A DNA stretch of 14,348 nt from Pseudomonadota bacterium (GTDB lineage: Bacteria > Pseudomonadota > Alphaproteobacteria > Sphingomonadales > Sphingomonadaceae). The stretch lies in contig JAEWJQ010000348.1 of the NCBI GenBank assembly GCA_023386515.1, positions 1-14,348 of the forward strand. Reading direction: 5' to 3'. The notes below the pieces were generated by a model. It worked only from the letters and a program-made list of their open reading frames with translations. It did no database searches and was not told the origin of the DNA. Below are positions 8,070-13,577 of this stretch, piece after piece (position 1 is the stretch's first letter; each line of letters starts with the position of its first letter). Both the position numbers and the translations under genes were made by a program.

Positions 8070-8887
8070 GATCGTTTCTCCGTCATCTCGCCGCGCACCT
8101 GCGCATGCGCCAGCAACGCAAAGATCCCCGCACCGCCGATCAGATTGCCCAGCACCGCCGGCGCGATCAACCCGCCCAGCGCCTGCGCAAGGTCGATCCG
8201 CCCGGCGAACATCAGGGTGAAGGCCTCCGCCGAGCCGACCACCGAATGGCTGAAGCCGGCGATGGTCAGCGCATAGGTGAAGGCGAGAATCACCCAGAAG
8301 CTCTGCTCGCGCGCATTGGGCAGCACCCAGGCGACGATCGCGATCATGAAGCCGGCGGGAATGGCGTTGACGATCGTCCGCCCGGCCGACAATTCGGTGA
8401 TCTTGTCCGACACGGCCAGCGCCGCCTCGCGCAGCGTGGCATCGCCGATGATGCCGTGCGCGATCGCATAGCCGGCGATCGCGGTGCCGATCAGATTGGC
8501 GAACAGCACGATCCCCCACAGCCGCAGCGTCGCCATCGCCGCCCGCCCCGATGGGCGGGTGACCAGCGGCAGCATCGCGGTGATCGTGCTTTCGGTGAAC
8601 AGCTGCATGCGGCCGAGGATCACGATCAGGAAGCCGACCGGATAGCCGAGCGCCGCGATCAGCTCCCGCCATGGCGTATCGGGCAAGGCGCGATGCAGCG
8701 CCGCCTCCGCCAACAGCGAGGTGCTGATCGCGATGCCCGCCGCCAGTCCCGACCAGAATAGCGAACGGGCGGGCCGCCGCATCTCATCCTCGCCAGCCTC
8801 GCGCACGGTGCGGTGCAGTTCGCGCGCGTCCGCCGCCTTCAGATCGTCATCGTCGTCATCGCGGTCGGCGGGAGGGGGATCGGCCAT
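8066..8887 (-). CDS. formate/nitrite transporter (FNT) family membrane protein
   Basis: 273 residues. A charged N-terminus with a run of aspartates (about 9-15), then six hydrophobic segments. Family blocks: FLIVILGRMQLFTESTITAMLPL (86-108), IPAGFMIAIVAWVL, and GFSHSVVGSAEAFTLMFAG, where His214 is in the place of the pore histidine of FNT channels. FNT proteins are pentameric channels for small anions such as formate or nitrite. The LGRMQLFTE block is closer to the uncharacterised YfdC-type branch than to FocA, so the cargo is unknown. No formate or nitrite enzyme is nearby. The gene diverges from trmB across about 86 bases and heads the FNT-unknown-PilZ unit. No clear Shine-Dalgarno before ATG 8887. 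Confidence 0.85.
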   Translation of the reverse strand: MADPPPADRDDDDDDLKAADARELHRTVREAGEDEMRRPARSLFWSGLAAGIAISTSLLAEAALHRALPDTPWRELIAALGYPVGFLIVILGRMQLFTESTITAMLPLVTRPSGRAAMATLRLWGIVLFANLIGTAIAGYAIAHGIIGDATLREAALAVSDKITELSAGRTIVNAIPAGFMIAIVAWVLPNAREQSFWVILAFTYALTIAGFSHSVVGSAEAFTLMFAGRIDLAQALGGLIAPAVLGNLIGGAGIFALLAHAQVRGEMTEKRS

Positions 8888-8973
8888 GGGCGGCCAACGG
8901 GCGGCGCCACGCTTTTGCTCCGCCGGGCGCGGTGCTTTGCGCCGCGACGCGAAGCGGCTAAGGCCCCGCTCCC

Positions 8974-9654
8974 ATGAACGATCCCGTCACCATCCGCCGC
9001 CTCTACGGCCGCCGCCAGGGCCACAAGCTCCGCCAGGGCCAGGCCGCACTCGTCGAGGAGCTGTTGCCGCGTGTCAGCGTCCCCGACGACGGCGCGCTCG
9101 ACGCCGCGACGCTGTTCGGTGACGACCGTCCGCTGGAGGTGGAGATCGGCTTCGGCGCAGGCGAGCATCTCGCCGGCCAGGCGGAGGCGCGGCCCGGCAC
9201 CGGCTTCATCGGCTGCGAACCCTTCCTCAACGGCGTCGTCGGCGCGCTCGGCCATATCCGCGACCGCGACCTCGGCAACGTCCGCCTGCACATGGGCGAT
9301 GCGCTCGAGGTGCTGGAACGGCTGCCCGACGCCGGCCTGGACCGCGTCTATCTGCTCCACCCCGATCCCTGGCCCAAGGCGCGCCACGCCAAGCGGCGGA
9401 TGGTCAACCACGGCCCGCTCGACGTCATCGCCGCCAAGCTGAAGCCCGGCGCGGAATTCCGCCTCGGCACCGACGACCCGACCTATTGCCGCTGGTCGAT
9501 GATGGTGATGAACCAGCGTCGCGACTTCGTCTGGACCGCCGAAGGGCCGCAGGACATCCTCACCCGCCCCGCCGACTGGCCGGAGACCCGCTACGAGCGC
9601 AAGGCCCGCCGCCAGGGGCACGAGCTGTGGTATTTCAGGTATATCCGACAGTAG
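8974..9654 (+). CDS. trmB: tRNA (guanine(46)-N7)-methyltransferase
   Basis: 226 residues. The N-terminus has the characteristic RRLYGRRQGHKLRQGQ block. The SAM-binding motif is VEIGFGAGEHL (56-66), the acidic residue after it is in IGCEPF, and the catalytic/tRNA-binding region is LLHPDPWPKARHAKRRMV (127-144) with the closing TRYERKARRQGHELWYF (205-221). It forms m7G at position 46 of the variable loop of many tRNAs. The last residues lead directly into the mobile element, so this gene marks the chromosomal boundary. No Shine-Dalgarno is evident; GGCTAAGG lies about ten bases before the ATG. Confidence 0.96.
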   Translation: MNDPVTIRRLYGRRQGHKLRQGQAALVEELLPRVSVPDDGALDAATLFGDDRPLEVEIGFGAGEHLAGQAEARPGTGFIGCEPFLNGVVGALGHIRDRDLGNVRLHMGDALEVLERLPDAGLDRVYLLHPDPWPKARHAKRRMVNHGPLDVIAAKLKPGAEFRLGTDDPTYCRWSMMVMNQRRDFVWTAEGPQDILTRPADWPETRYERKARRQGHELWYFRYIRQ

Positions 9655-9678
9655 GCTGCGGGTTTCACGATCCGTTCA

Positions 9679-9696
9679 CGCCCTGCACAGAGGGCG
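9679..9696 (+). other. hairpin downstream of trmB
   Basis: CGCCCT (9679-9684) pairs with AGGGCG (9691-9696) over a 6-base loop, 24 bases after the trmB stop. No T run follows, so terminator function is doubtful; an inverted repeat here could also belong to the recombinase core site. Confidence 0.35.
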
Positions 9697-9699
9697 CCT

Positions 9700-9735
9700 G
9701 TTCCCGCCGTTCCCTTGCTGTTCCCTGCACTTCCC
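9700..9735. repeat. four TTCCC repeats at helical spacing before the integrase
   Basis: TTCCC occurs at 9701, 9710, 9721 and 9731, three of them as GTTCCC, at steps of 9, 11 and 10 bases, that is about one DNA turn. The array fills the space between trmB and the integrase, where arm-type recombinase sites or excisionase sites are expected. Function is inference. Confidence 0.45.
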
Positions 9736-9740
9736 GCTAC

Positions 9741-9759
9741 GGTGATTGTCAGGTGATTG
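9741..9759 (+). repeat. tandem GGTGATTG repeat before the integrase
   Basis: GGTGATTG at 9741-9748 and again at 9752-9759, start to start 11 bases, ending 15 bases before the integrase ATG. The position fits a binding site for a protein controlling the integrase or bending the attachment site. Confidence 0.4.
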
Positions 9760-9774
9760 CCAGCGAGGCTCCTG

Positions 9775-11016
9775 ATGGCGACGGGCAAGGTCAATAAGCG
9801 GACGGTCGACGCGCTGAAGCCGGGCGCTGGCGTCGACTTCCTGTGGGACGACGACCTGAAGGGCTTTGGCGTGAAGATCACGCCGGCTGGTGCCGTGGCC
9901 TACGTCTACCAATACCGGATGGGCGGTCGTGAGGCGAAGCCGCGTCGCTACACGATCGGAGCGCATGGCTCGCCTTGGACGCCGACGACCGCACGGACTG
10001 AGGCCGAGCGACTGGGGCTTCTCGTCGCCCAGGGCATCGATCCCGCCGAAGCCGACAAGAAGCGTCGCCACGAGGCTGTCAGCCTCGCCTTCAGATCCTA
10101 CGCCCAAACCTTCCATGACAGCTGCAAGGGTGACGGCTGGCGCAAGCTGGTCGAACGCTCCCTGCGGCTGCACGTCGTCCCGGTGCTTGGTAGCAAGGCG
10201 CTGCCGTCAATAACGCGCGCGGACGTGGTCGCCGTATTCGACGCGATGCCGACCGAGCAGCAGGCAGGACGTCGCAACACGTTCGCCATCCTGCGCCGGC
10301 TTTTCAAATGGGCGATCTGGCGTGGCGACCTCACTCGCTCGCCTATGGACGGCATGGAGACGCCGCCGCCGGTAAAGGCGCGTGATCGTGTGCTGAGCGA
10401 CGACGAGCTGCGGCGGGTGTGGCTGGCCGCCCCCGGTTGCCACCGATGCTTCGGCCCGATCCTCCGCCTCCTGATCGTGACCGGACAGCGGCGCGAAGAA
10501 GTCACCGGAATGGCGTGGACTGAACTGGATCGCGGCGGCGCGATGTGGCGCATCCCTGGCGAGCGCACGAAAAATAGCGAGCCGCATACCGTGCCGCTCA
10601 GCACGCTGGCCATCGAGACGATCGACAAGCTAGCCAAGGGCGAGAAGTGGCCGCGTCGAGGCGCCGTCTTCACCACGTCGAATGGCGAACCCTTCGCCGC
10701 CCATGCCAAGGGCAAGCAGAAGATGGACAAGTTGCTGGCCGCTGACGGTGGCGATCCCATTCCCGCCTGGCGTCTGCACGATCTGCGCCGCACGCTGGCC
10801 ACCGGATTCCAGGTTCTCGGCATCAGGTTTGAGGTGACCGAAGCTGTGCTGAACCACCTGTCAGGCGCACGATCTGGCGTGGCTGGCGTGTATCAGCGCC
10901 ACCATTGGACCGACGAGAAACGCACCGCGCTTCAGGCGTGGGCCGACCACATCAACCGGCTGTTAGCAGCCGGCGACAATACCAACGTGATCCCGCTCGC
11001 CGCTCGGCGGGCGTGA
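9775..11016 (+). CDS. int: tyrosine-type site-specific integrase (P4-like, DUF4102 type)
   Basis: 413 residues, full length. The N-terminal arm-binding domain (about 1-95) has the family's pattern TVDALKPG..VDFLWDDDLKGFGVKITPAG and YTIGAHG; a core-binding SAM-like domain follows (about 105-195); the catalytic domain runs from 205 on. Active-site residues are all present: Arg239 in TGQRREEV, Lys266 in GERTKNSEP, His335 and Arg338 in LHDLRRT, His361 in LNHLSG and the nucleophile Tyr373 in AGVYQRH. It should integrate and excise the element at a nearby attachment site, probably at or just after the 3' end of trmB. ATG 9775 has GAGG seven bases upstream; a TTG at 9757 is less likely. Confidence 0.95.
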   Translation: MATGKVNKRTVDALKPGAGVDFLWDDDLKGFGVKITPAGAVAYVYQYRMGGREAKPRRYTIGAHGSPWTPTTARTEAERLGLLVAQGIDPAEADKKRRHEAVSLAFRSYAQTFHDSCKGDGWRKLVERSLRLHVVPVLGSKALPSITRADVVAVFDAMPTEQQAGRRNTFAILRRLFKWAIWRGDLTRSPMDGMETPPPVKARDRVLSDDELRRVWLAAPGCHRCFGPILRLLIVTGQRREEVTGMAWTELDRGGAMWRIPGERTKNSEPHTVPLSTLAIETIDKLAKGEKWPRRGAVFTTSNGEPFAAHAKGKQKMDKLLAADGGDPIPAWRLHDLRRTLATGFQVLGIRFEVTEAVLNHLSGARSGVAGVYQRHHWTDEKRTALQAWADHINRLLAAGDNTNVIPLAARRA

Positions 11017-11045
11017 TGCTGGAGCGGCTAGGGTAGCTCCCGAAC

Positions 11046-11064
11046 GGCCGGCTTCCGCCCGGCC
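11046..11064 (+). other. GC-rich hairpin after the integrase
   Basis: GGCCGG (11046-11051) pairs with CCGGCC (11059-11064), 7-base loop, in the 87-base gap between the integrase and the next gene. There is no T run, so it is at best a weak or factor-dependent end. Confidence 0.35.
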
Positions 11065-11103
11065 TGCCGCCCCTTCAACAATGCGGACGCCTACGGAGGG
11101 CAA

Positions 11104-11769
11104 GTGGTTGCTGTATTCGTAAGCGTGCCCGAGCAGCACGCAGGAAAACCGATGTCGATCGAGGATGCCCTCCGGCGTTTGGAGGATTTGACGGCTGTGC
11201 CCACCTTTCACGATGCGTTGACCGCAAAGGGCACGTTCTCGGAGAGAGATGGGGCTTGGTTGCTCCTTAATGCTGCCCTGAAGGTCGGAGGCGTCGAAGG
11301 CTTCATCCAGGCTGAACCCGGTCAACCTTACTGCAAGATTCCGTCTGCGTATTGGGAGCGGTTTAGCACAATTGGTGGGCAGCAGGACGTCTTTCGTGAA
11401 ATGCCGGATGGAGTAGGCTACGACGAGAGGCACCTTGGCCGCCCTATAGTGATATGGGAGTCCGGCTTAGGAGATTTGATCGAGCTGATCTCGCATCTCG
11501 GCCTGATCATGAAAGACGGGCTTTCTGCCGACGATGACCAGGACGATCCTGCGATGAACGGGCCCTTTGACCGCTCATCCACATGGGGTGAGATCAGTGA
11601 GTGGTATTTGCGCTACATAGCAGACGCCCCTGACGAGGGTTATACCCGCGTCGAAGACGAGCAAGCCGCCCGGTCGCTTGGTATCGGGCGCGATCGTATT
11701 CGCGAGCTTCGAAGATCATTTAAGCCAGCCCATTGGCGTGATGGCGGCCGGCCTAAGAGCAAAAACTAG
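11104..11769 (+). CDS. unrecognised protein with a helix-turn-helix-like C-terminus, 221 aa
   Basis: Starts at GTG 11104 with a strong GGAGGG four bases upstream; an ATG at 11152 (MSIEDAL) is an alternative. The protein is soluble and acidic in the middle. It contains WLLLNAALKVGGVEGFIQ, YWERFS, a hydrophobic helix LIELISHLGLIM, and an acidic stretch DDDQDDP (144-150). The C-terminal 40 residues, VEDEQAARSLGIGRDRIRELRRSF followed by basic GGRPKSKN, look like a small helix-turn-helix, so DNA binding is possible. I do not recognise a family. Base composition is clearly less GC-rich than all genes to its left, with A/T-ending codons frequent, indicating different origin. It lies between integrase and the AlpA-like regulator, the place where satellites and islands often carry cargo. 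Confidence 0.7.
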   Translation: MVAVFVSVPEQHAGKPMSIEDALRRLEDLTAVPTFHDALTAKGTFSERDGAWLLLNAALKVGGVEGFIQAEPGQPYCKIPSAYWERFSTIGGQQDVFREMPDGVGYDERHLGRPIVIWESGLGDLIELISHLGLIMKDGLSADDDQDDPAMNGPFDRSSTWGEISEWYLRYIADAPDEGYTRVEDEQAARSLGIGRDRIRELRRSFKPAHWRDGGRPKSKN

Positions 11770-11794
11770 GCGGAAACTCCCCGAAACTAGGCGG
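11763..11794. repeat. AAACTAGGCGG direct repeats, helically phased
   Basis: The 11-mer AAACTAGGCGG occurs at 11763-11773 and 11784-11794, exactly 21 bases apart, and a third AAACT lies between them at 11774-11778, giving steps of 11 and 10. The first copy contains the stop codon of the preceding gene. The block lies about 80 bases before the AlpA-like gene and may be its operator or an excisionase site. Confidence 0.5.
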
Positions 11795-11843
11795 TTGCCA
11801 CGTTAGACTGCCAAGTTTGCGTCCTCGACATTCCCTCCGTCAC

Positions 11844-11861
11844 CCGCTCAATCCCGAGCGG
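11844..11861 (+). promoter_or_regulatory. leader hairpin before the AlpA-like gene
   Basis: CCGCTC (11844-11849) pairs with GAGCGG (11856-11861), loop AATCCC. The 3' arm abuts the Shine-Dalgarno GAGGAG (11863-11868), so folding could influence translation of the following gene. Confidence 0.35.
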
Positions 11862-11874
11862 TGAGGAGATGAAA

Positions 11875-12069
11875 ATGGAAAATCTTCTTTCGCCCGAAGA
11901 AGCCGCCCCCCGCGTGGGGGTAGCCGAGAAGACGTTGGCCAATTGGCGCGTTCTCGGCCGCGGCCCGAAGTTCATCCGCGCTGGGAGTAGGATCGCTTAC
12001 GACCCGGCCGACATCGAAGCATGGAAAGCCGATAATCGCTTCGGCTCGACGTCCGAGCAGGCTGCGTGA
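11875..12069 (+). CDS. AlpA/excisionase-type helix-turn-helix DNA-binding protein
   Basis: 64 residues from ATG 11875. The whole protein is one MerR-like winged helix-turn-helix of the kind found in AlpA regulators and excisionases: LLSPEEAAPRVGVAEKTLANWRVLGRGPKF, then the wing strand IRAGSRIAYDPADIEAWKAD. Such proteins activate or repress integrase, direct excision, or switch on the replication genes of P4-like and PICI satellites. GAGGAG (11863-11868) is at good spacing for ATG 11875; the ATG at 11869, giving two more residues, is only two bases from GAGG and less suitable but cannot be excluded. It stands in front of the small-gene cluster and primase, consistent with control of that transcript. 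Confidence 0.88.
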   Translation: MENLLSPEEAAPRVGVAEKTLANWRVLGRGPKFIRAGSRIAYDPADIEAWKADNRFGSTSEQAA

Positions 12070-12072
12070 GCA

Positions 12073-12279
12073 ATGCCGTCCGCATCGGCAGGGGCGCCGA
12101 AGCCCTGTAAGAGAAAGGGCCGGACTGTGGCGGTCCGACCCTTCCAGAACTTTCACAGCATCAGCACCAACGGAGATAGCGCGTCCGCTCTTCGCCTGCA
12201 ACGCCTGCTCGCGTTCGGCATCACAGGATCGCGAGCAGCGCTGATCGCGACGATGGTGTGGGAGGTGGCCAATGGTTGA
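12073..12279 (+). CDS. small hypothetical protein, 68 aa
   Basis: Begins three bases after the stop of the AlpA-like gene. N-terminus is Pro/Lys-rich; the C-terminal half, ALRLQRLLAFGITGSRAALIATMVWEVA, is a clear pair of helices of the type seen in short proteins of integrated elements, so this part is probably genuinely coded. The start is uncertain: ATG 12073 has no good ribosome site, whereas GTG 12127, with AAAGGG seven bases upstream, would give a 50-residue protein keeping the helical part. A strong imperfect hairpin (12115-12143) covers this GTG. The stop overlaps the next start by eight bases. Function unknown. Confidence 0.5.
   Translation: MPSASAGAPKPCKRKGRTVAVRPFQNFHSISTNGDSASALRLQRLLAFGITGSRAALIATMVWEVANG
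12115..12143. other. strong imperfect hairpin inside or before a small gene
   Basis: AAGGGCCGGAC (12115-12125) pairs with GTCCGACCCTT (12133-12143), ten of eleven positions, 7-base loop TGTGGCG that holds a possible GTG start. Read on the minus strand the stem is followed by CTCTTACAGG rather than a clean T run. It may hide a ribosome site or be an old repeat. Confidence 0.45.
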
Positions 12280-12469
12280 TCTCCGCACCGTCGCCTTGGC
12301 GCTGCTCAACGCAGACCCCGCAACCGTGCGGCTGAGCCGCCGCGCTGGATCGTTCCTCGGCCAGTGCGTGGCAGATCCGCTGCCGCTGACCGACAAGCAG
12401 GCGGAATGGCTCGCCTCCTTGCTCAACCGCGCCGGCCTGTCGGCGCTGAACAGCGGGGGTGAGGCATGA
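12272..12469 (+). CDS. small hypothetical protein, 65 aa
   Basis: ATG 12272 has an excellent GGAGG six bases upstream and overlaps the previous gene by eight bases. The protein is a mix of short amphipathic helices: VDLRTVALALLNADPATVRLSRRAGSFLGQ and LPLTDKQAEWLASLLNRAGL. The part FLGQCVAD-LTDKQAEWLASLLNRAGL resembles a pattern frequent in small genes beside phage-type primases in alphaproteobacteria, but I cannot name a family. Its stop overlaps the next start as ATGA (12466-12469). Function unknown; the context suggests an accessory role in replication or its control. Confidence 0.68.
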   Translation: MVDLRTVALALLNADPATVRLSRRAGSFLGQCVADPLPLTDKQAEWLASLLNRAGLSALNSGGEA

Positions 12470-12978
12470 CCAAGCGCAAAACCGATACGAGCTCGGCGGC
12501 CTTCAACGGCATCATCAAGAAGTCCGAGCGGCTGCGCGCCGTGGTGTACCGGACGTTGTACGATCATCCGCAGGGGCTGACCGTCGACGAGACGTGCTCC
12601 GCTGCTCGATACCCGCGCTACAGCCTCCAGCCCCGCTTCACCGAGCTGCGCGACAAGAACCTCATCGAGGACACGGGTCTGCGTCGTCGGAACAACAGCG
12701 GCGCGAAAGCCATCGTATGGCGGCTGTCGATGTATGCGCAGGGTGCAAAGCAGCCCGAAGATGGTGGCACCAAGATCGTCATCTCCGACGGCCTTATCGG
12801 CTGGCACGTGTGGGAGCAGACCGCCGAAGGCGACATGCGCCACGCCATGTTCTTCGACAACCGGCGTTGGGCGGGCGATTACGCCTTCGGCCTGCACATC
12901 GGCTCCTCCTACCGTCACCCCATCGTCGATCAGTCGACCGATTATCCGATCACCCGCTTTCAGGAGGAGGTGGAATGA
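12466..12978 (+). CDS. hypothetical protein with winged-helix-like N-terminus, 170 aa
   Basis: Coupled to the preceding gene by ATGA and to the following by ATGA. The first 90 residues read like a winged helix: ERLRAVVYRTLYDHPQGLTVDET (helix 1 and turn), a recognition-helix-like PRYSLQPRFTELRDKNLIE, then a basic wing TGLRRRNNSGAKAIVWRL. Comparable domains are common in element-encoded regulators. The rest (about 100-170) has GWHVWEQTAEGDMRHAMFFDN and FGLHIGSSYRHP and looks like a small beta-rich domain I do not recognise. A DNA-binding regulator or replication accessory protein is plausible but unproven. Confidence 0.72.
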   Translation: MTKRKTDTSSAAFNGIIKKSERLRAVVYRTLYDHPQGLTVDETCSAARYPRYSLQPRFTELRDKNLIEDTGLRRRNNSGAKAIVWRLSMYAQGAKQPEDGGTKIVISDGLIGWHVWEQTAEGDMRHAMFFDNRRWAGDYAFGLHIGSSYRHPIVDQSTDYPITRFQEEVE

Positions 12979-13577
12979 GCAATCAAACGGCGAATCCTCC
13001 TCGCCTGGTCGTATTGCGCCAGGTCGAAGGCCCGAAATGGTGTGTGGTCGAGCACATGCTCGAGAACGGCAAACGCCAGTTCGCTTCGCGCATCGCGACA
13101 TCGCGTGATTATGCGAGCGCGGCCCAGATTGCTATGCGAGCAGCGGATGGCAAACGCTTGCCGCTCGTGATCGAGGCCAGCGGACGGCTGCCGCGGCGGT
13201 TTGATCCAGCGCGGGGACATTCCCGCGCCGCAGGTCAACGCCTCCTCGGCTTTTTCCAACGTCTACGATCGGGAGGGCGGACAATGACCGCTTGTATCCT
13301 GCCGCTGCGCCGCCCCCTCCCCACCCTGCCGTTCCGCGGCACCGTCGTGGTAATGGGCAGCAAGGAAACCGGCTTCCAAGTCGGGCACGAAAGCTCGTCC
13401 GGCAATAGCTGGGGACACTTCTCCGGCCCGTATCCGAATGGCGTCGACGCTATCGCCGCCGCCTTCGCGCTGAACCGCGACGTCTACATGGGCGGCTGCG
13501 ATGTCGAGATCTGCGACAGTGCGCTGGCCGACCAGAAGGCCAATGCCAAACCGAAGGGAGGACGTGATGAGTTCTGA
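12975..13577 (+). CDS. hypothetical protein, 200 aa; possibly two joined reading frames
   Basis: ATG 12975 overlaps the previous stop and has GGAGGAGG five bases upstream. The N-terminal part (1-100) starts MSNQTANPPRLVVLRQVEGPKW and has a short beta-rich look, ending in a basic stretch RRFDPARGHSRAAGQRLLGFFQRLR. From residue 104 on, MTACILPLRRPLPTLPFRG starts what looks like a second independent small protein of 97 residues, with its own GGGAGGG and ATG at 13284. The frame is continuous, so either one fused protein is made or two proteins start separately. No family recognised for either part. The stop overlaps the primase start by 11 bases. Confidence 0.6.
   Translation: MSNQTANPPRLVVLRQVEGPKWCVVEHMLENGKRQFASRIATSRDYASAAQIAMRAADGKRLPLVIEASGRLPRRFDPARGHSRAAGQRLLGFFQRLRSGGRTMTACILPLRRPLPTLPFRGTVVVMGSKETGFQVGHESSSGNSWGHFSGPYPNGVDAIAAAFALNRDVYMGGCDVEICDSALADQKANAKPKGGRDEF
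13271..13286 (+). promoter_or_regulatory. internal ribosome binding site and alternative start
   Basis: GGGAGGG (13271-13277) lies six bases before an in-frame ATG (13284-13286), within the 200-codon frame. The site is as strong as those of the true starts around it, so a separate 97-residue product (13284-13577) is likely. Confidence 0.5.

Noticed and set aside
8826..8870. GTC/ATC simple repeat as a microsatellite
   Set aside because: It encodes the aspartate run near the N-terminus of the FNT protein and is short and imperfect.
9700..9760. CRISPR-like array
   Set aside because: The repeats are only 5-8 bases at 9-11 base steps; no repeat/spacer units and no cas genes.
9655..9774. tRNA gene as the integration target
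   Set aside because: No cloverleaf or T-loop-like sequence is found in this gap or at the trmB end.
11848..13101. Minus-strand frame of 417 codons opposite the AlpA-like and small genes
   Set aside because: No ribosome site or recognisable domain, while the plus-strand genes have consistent ribosome sites and overlaps.
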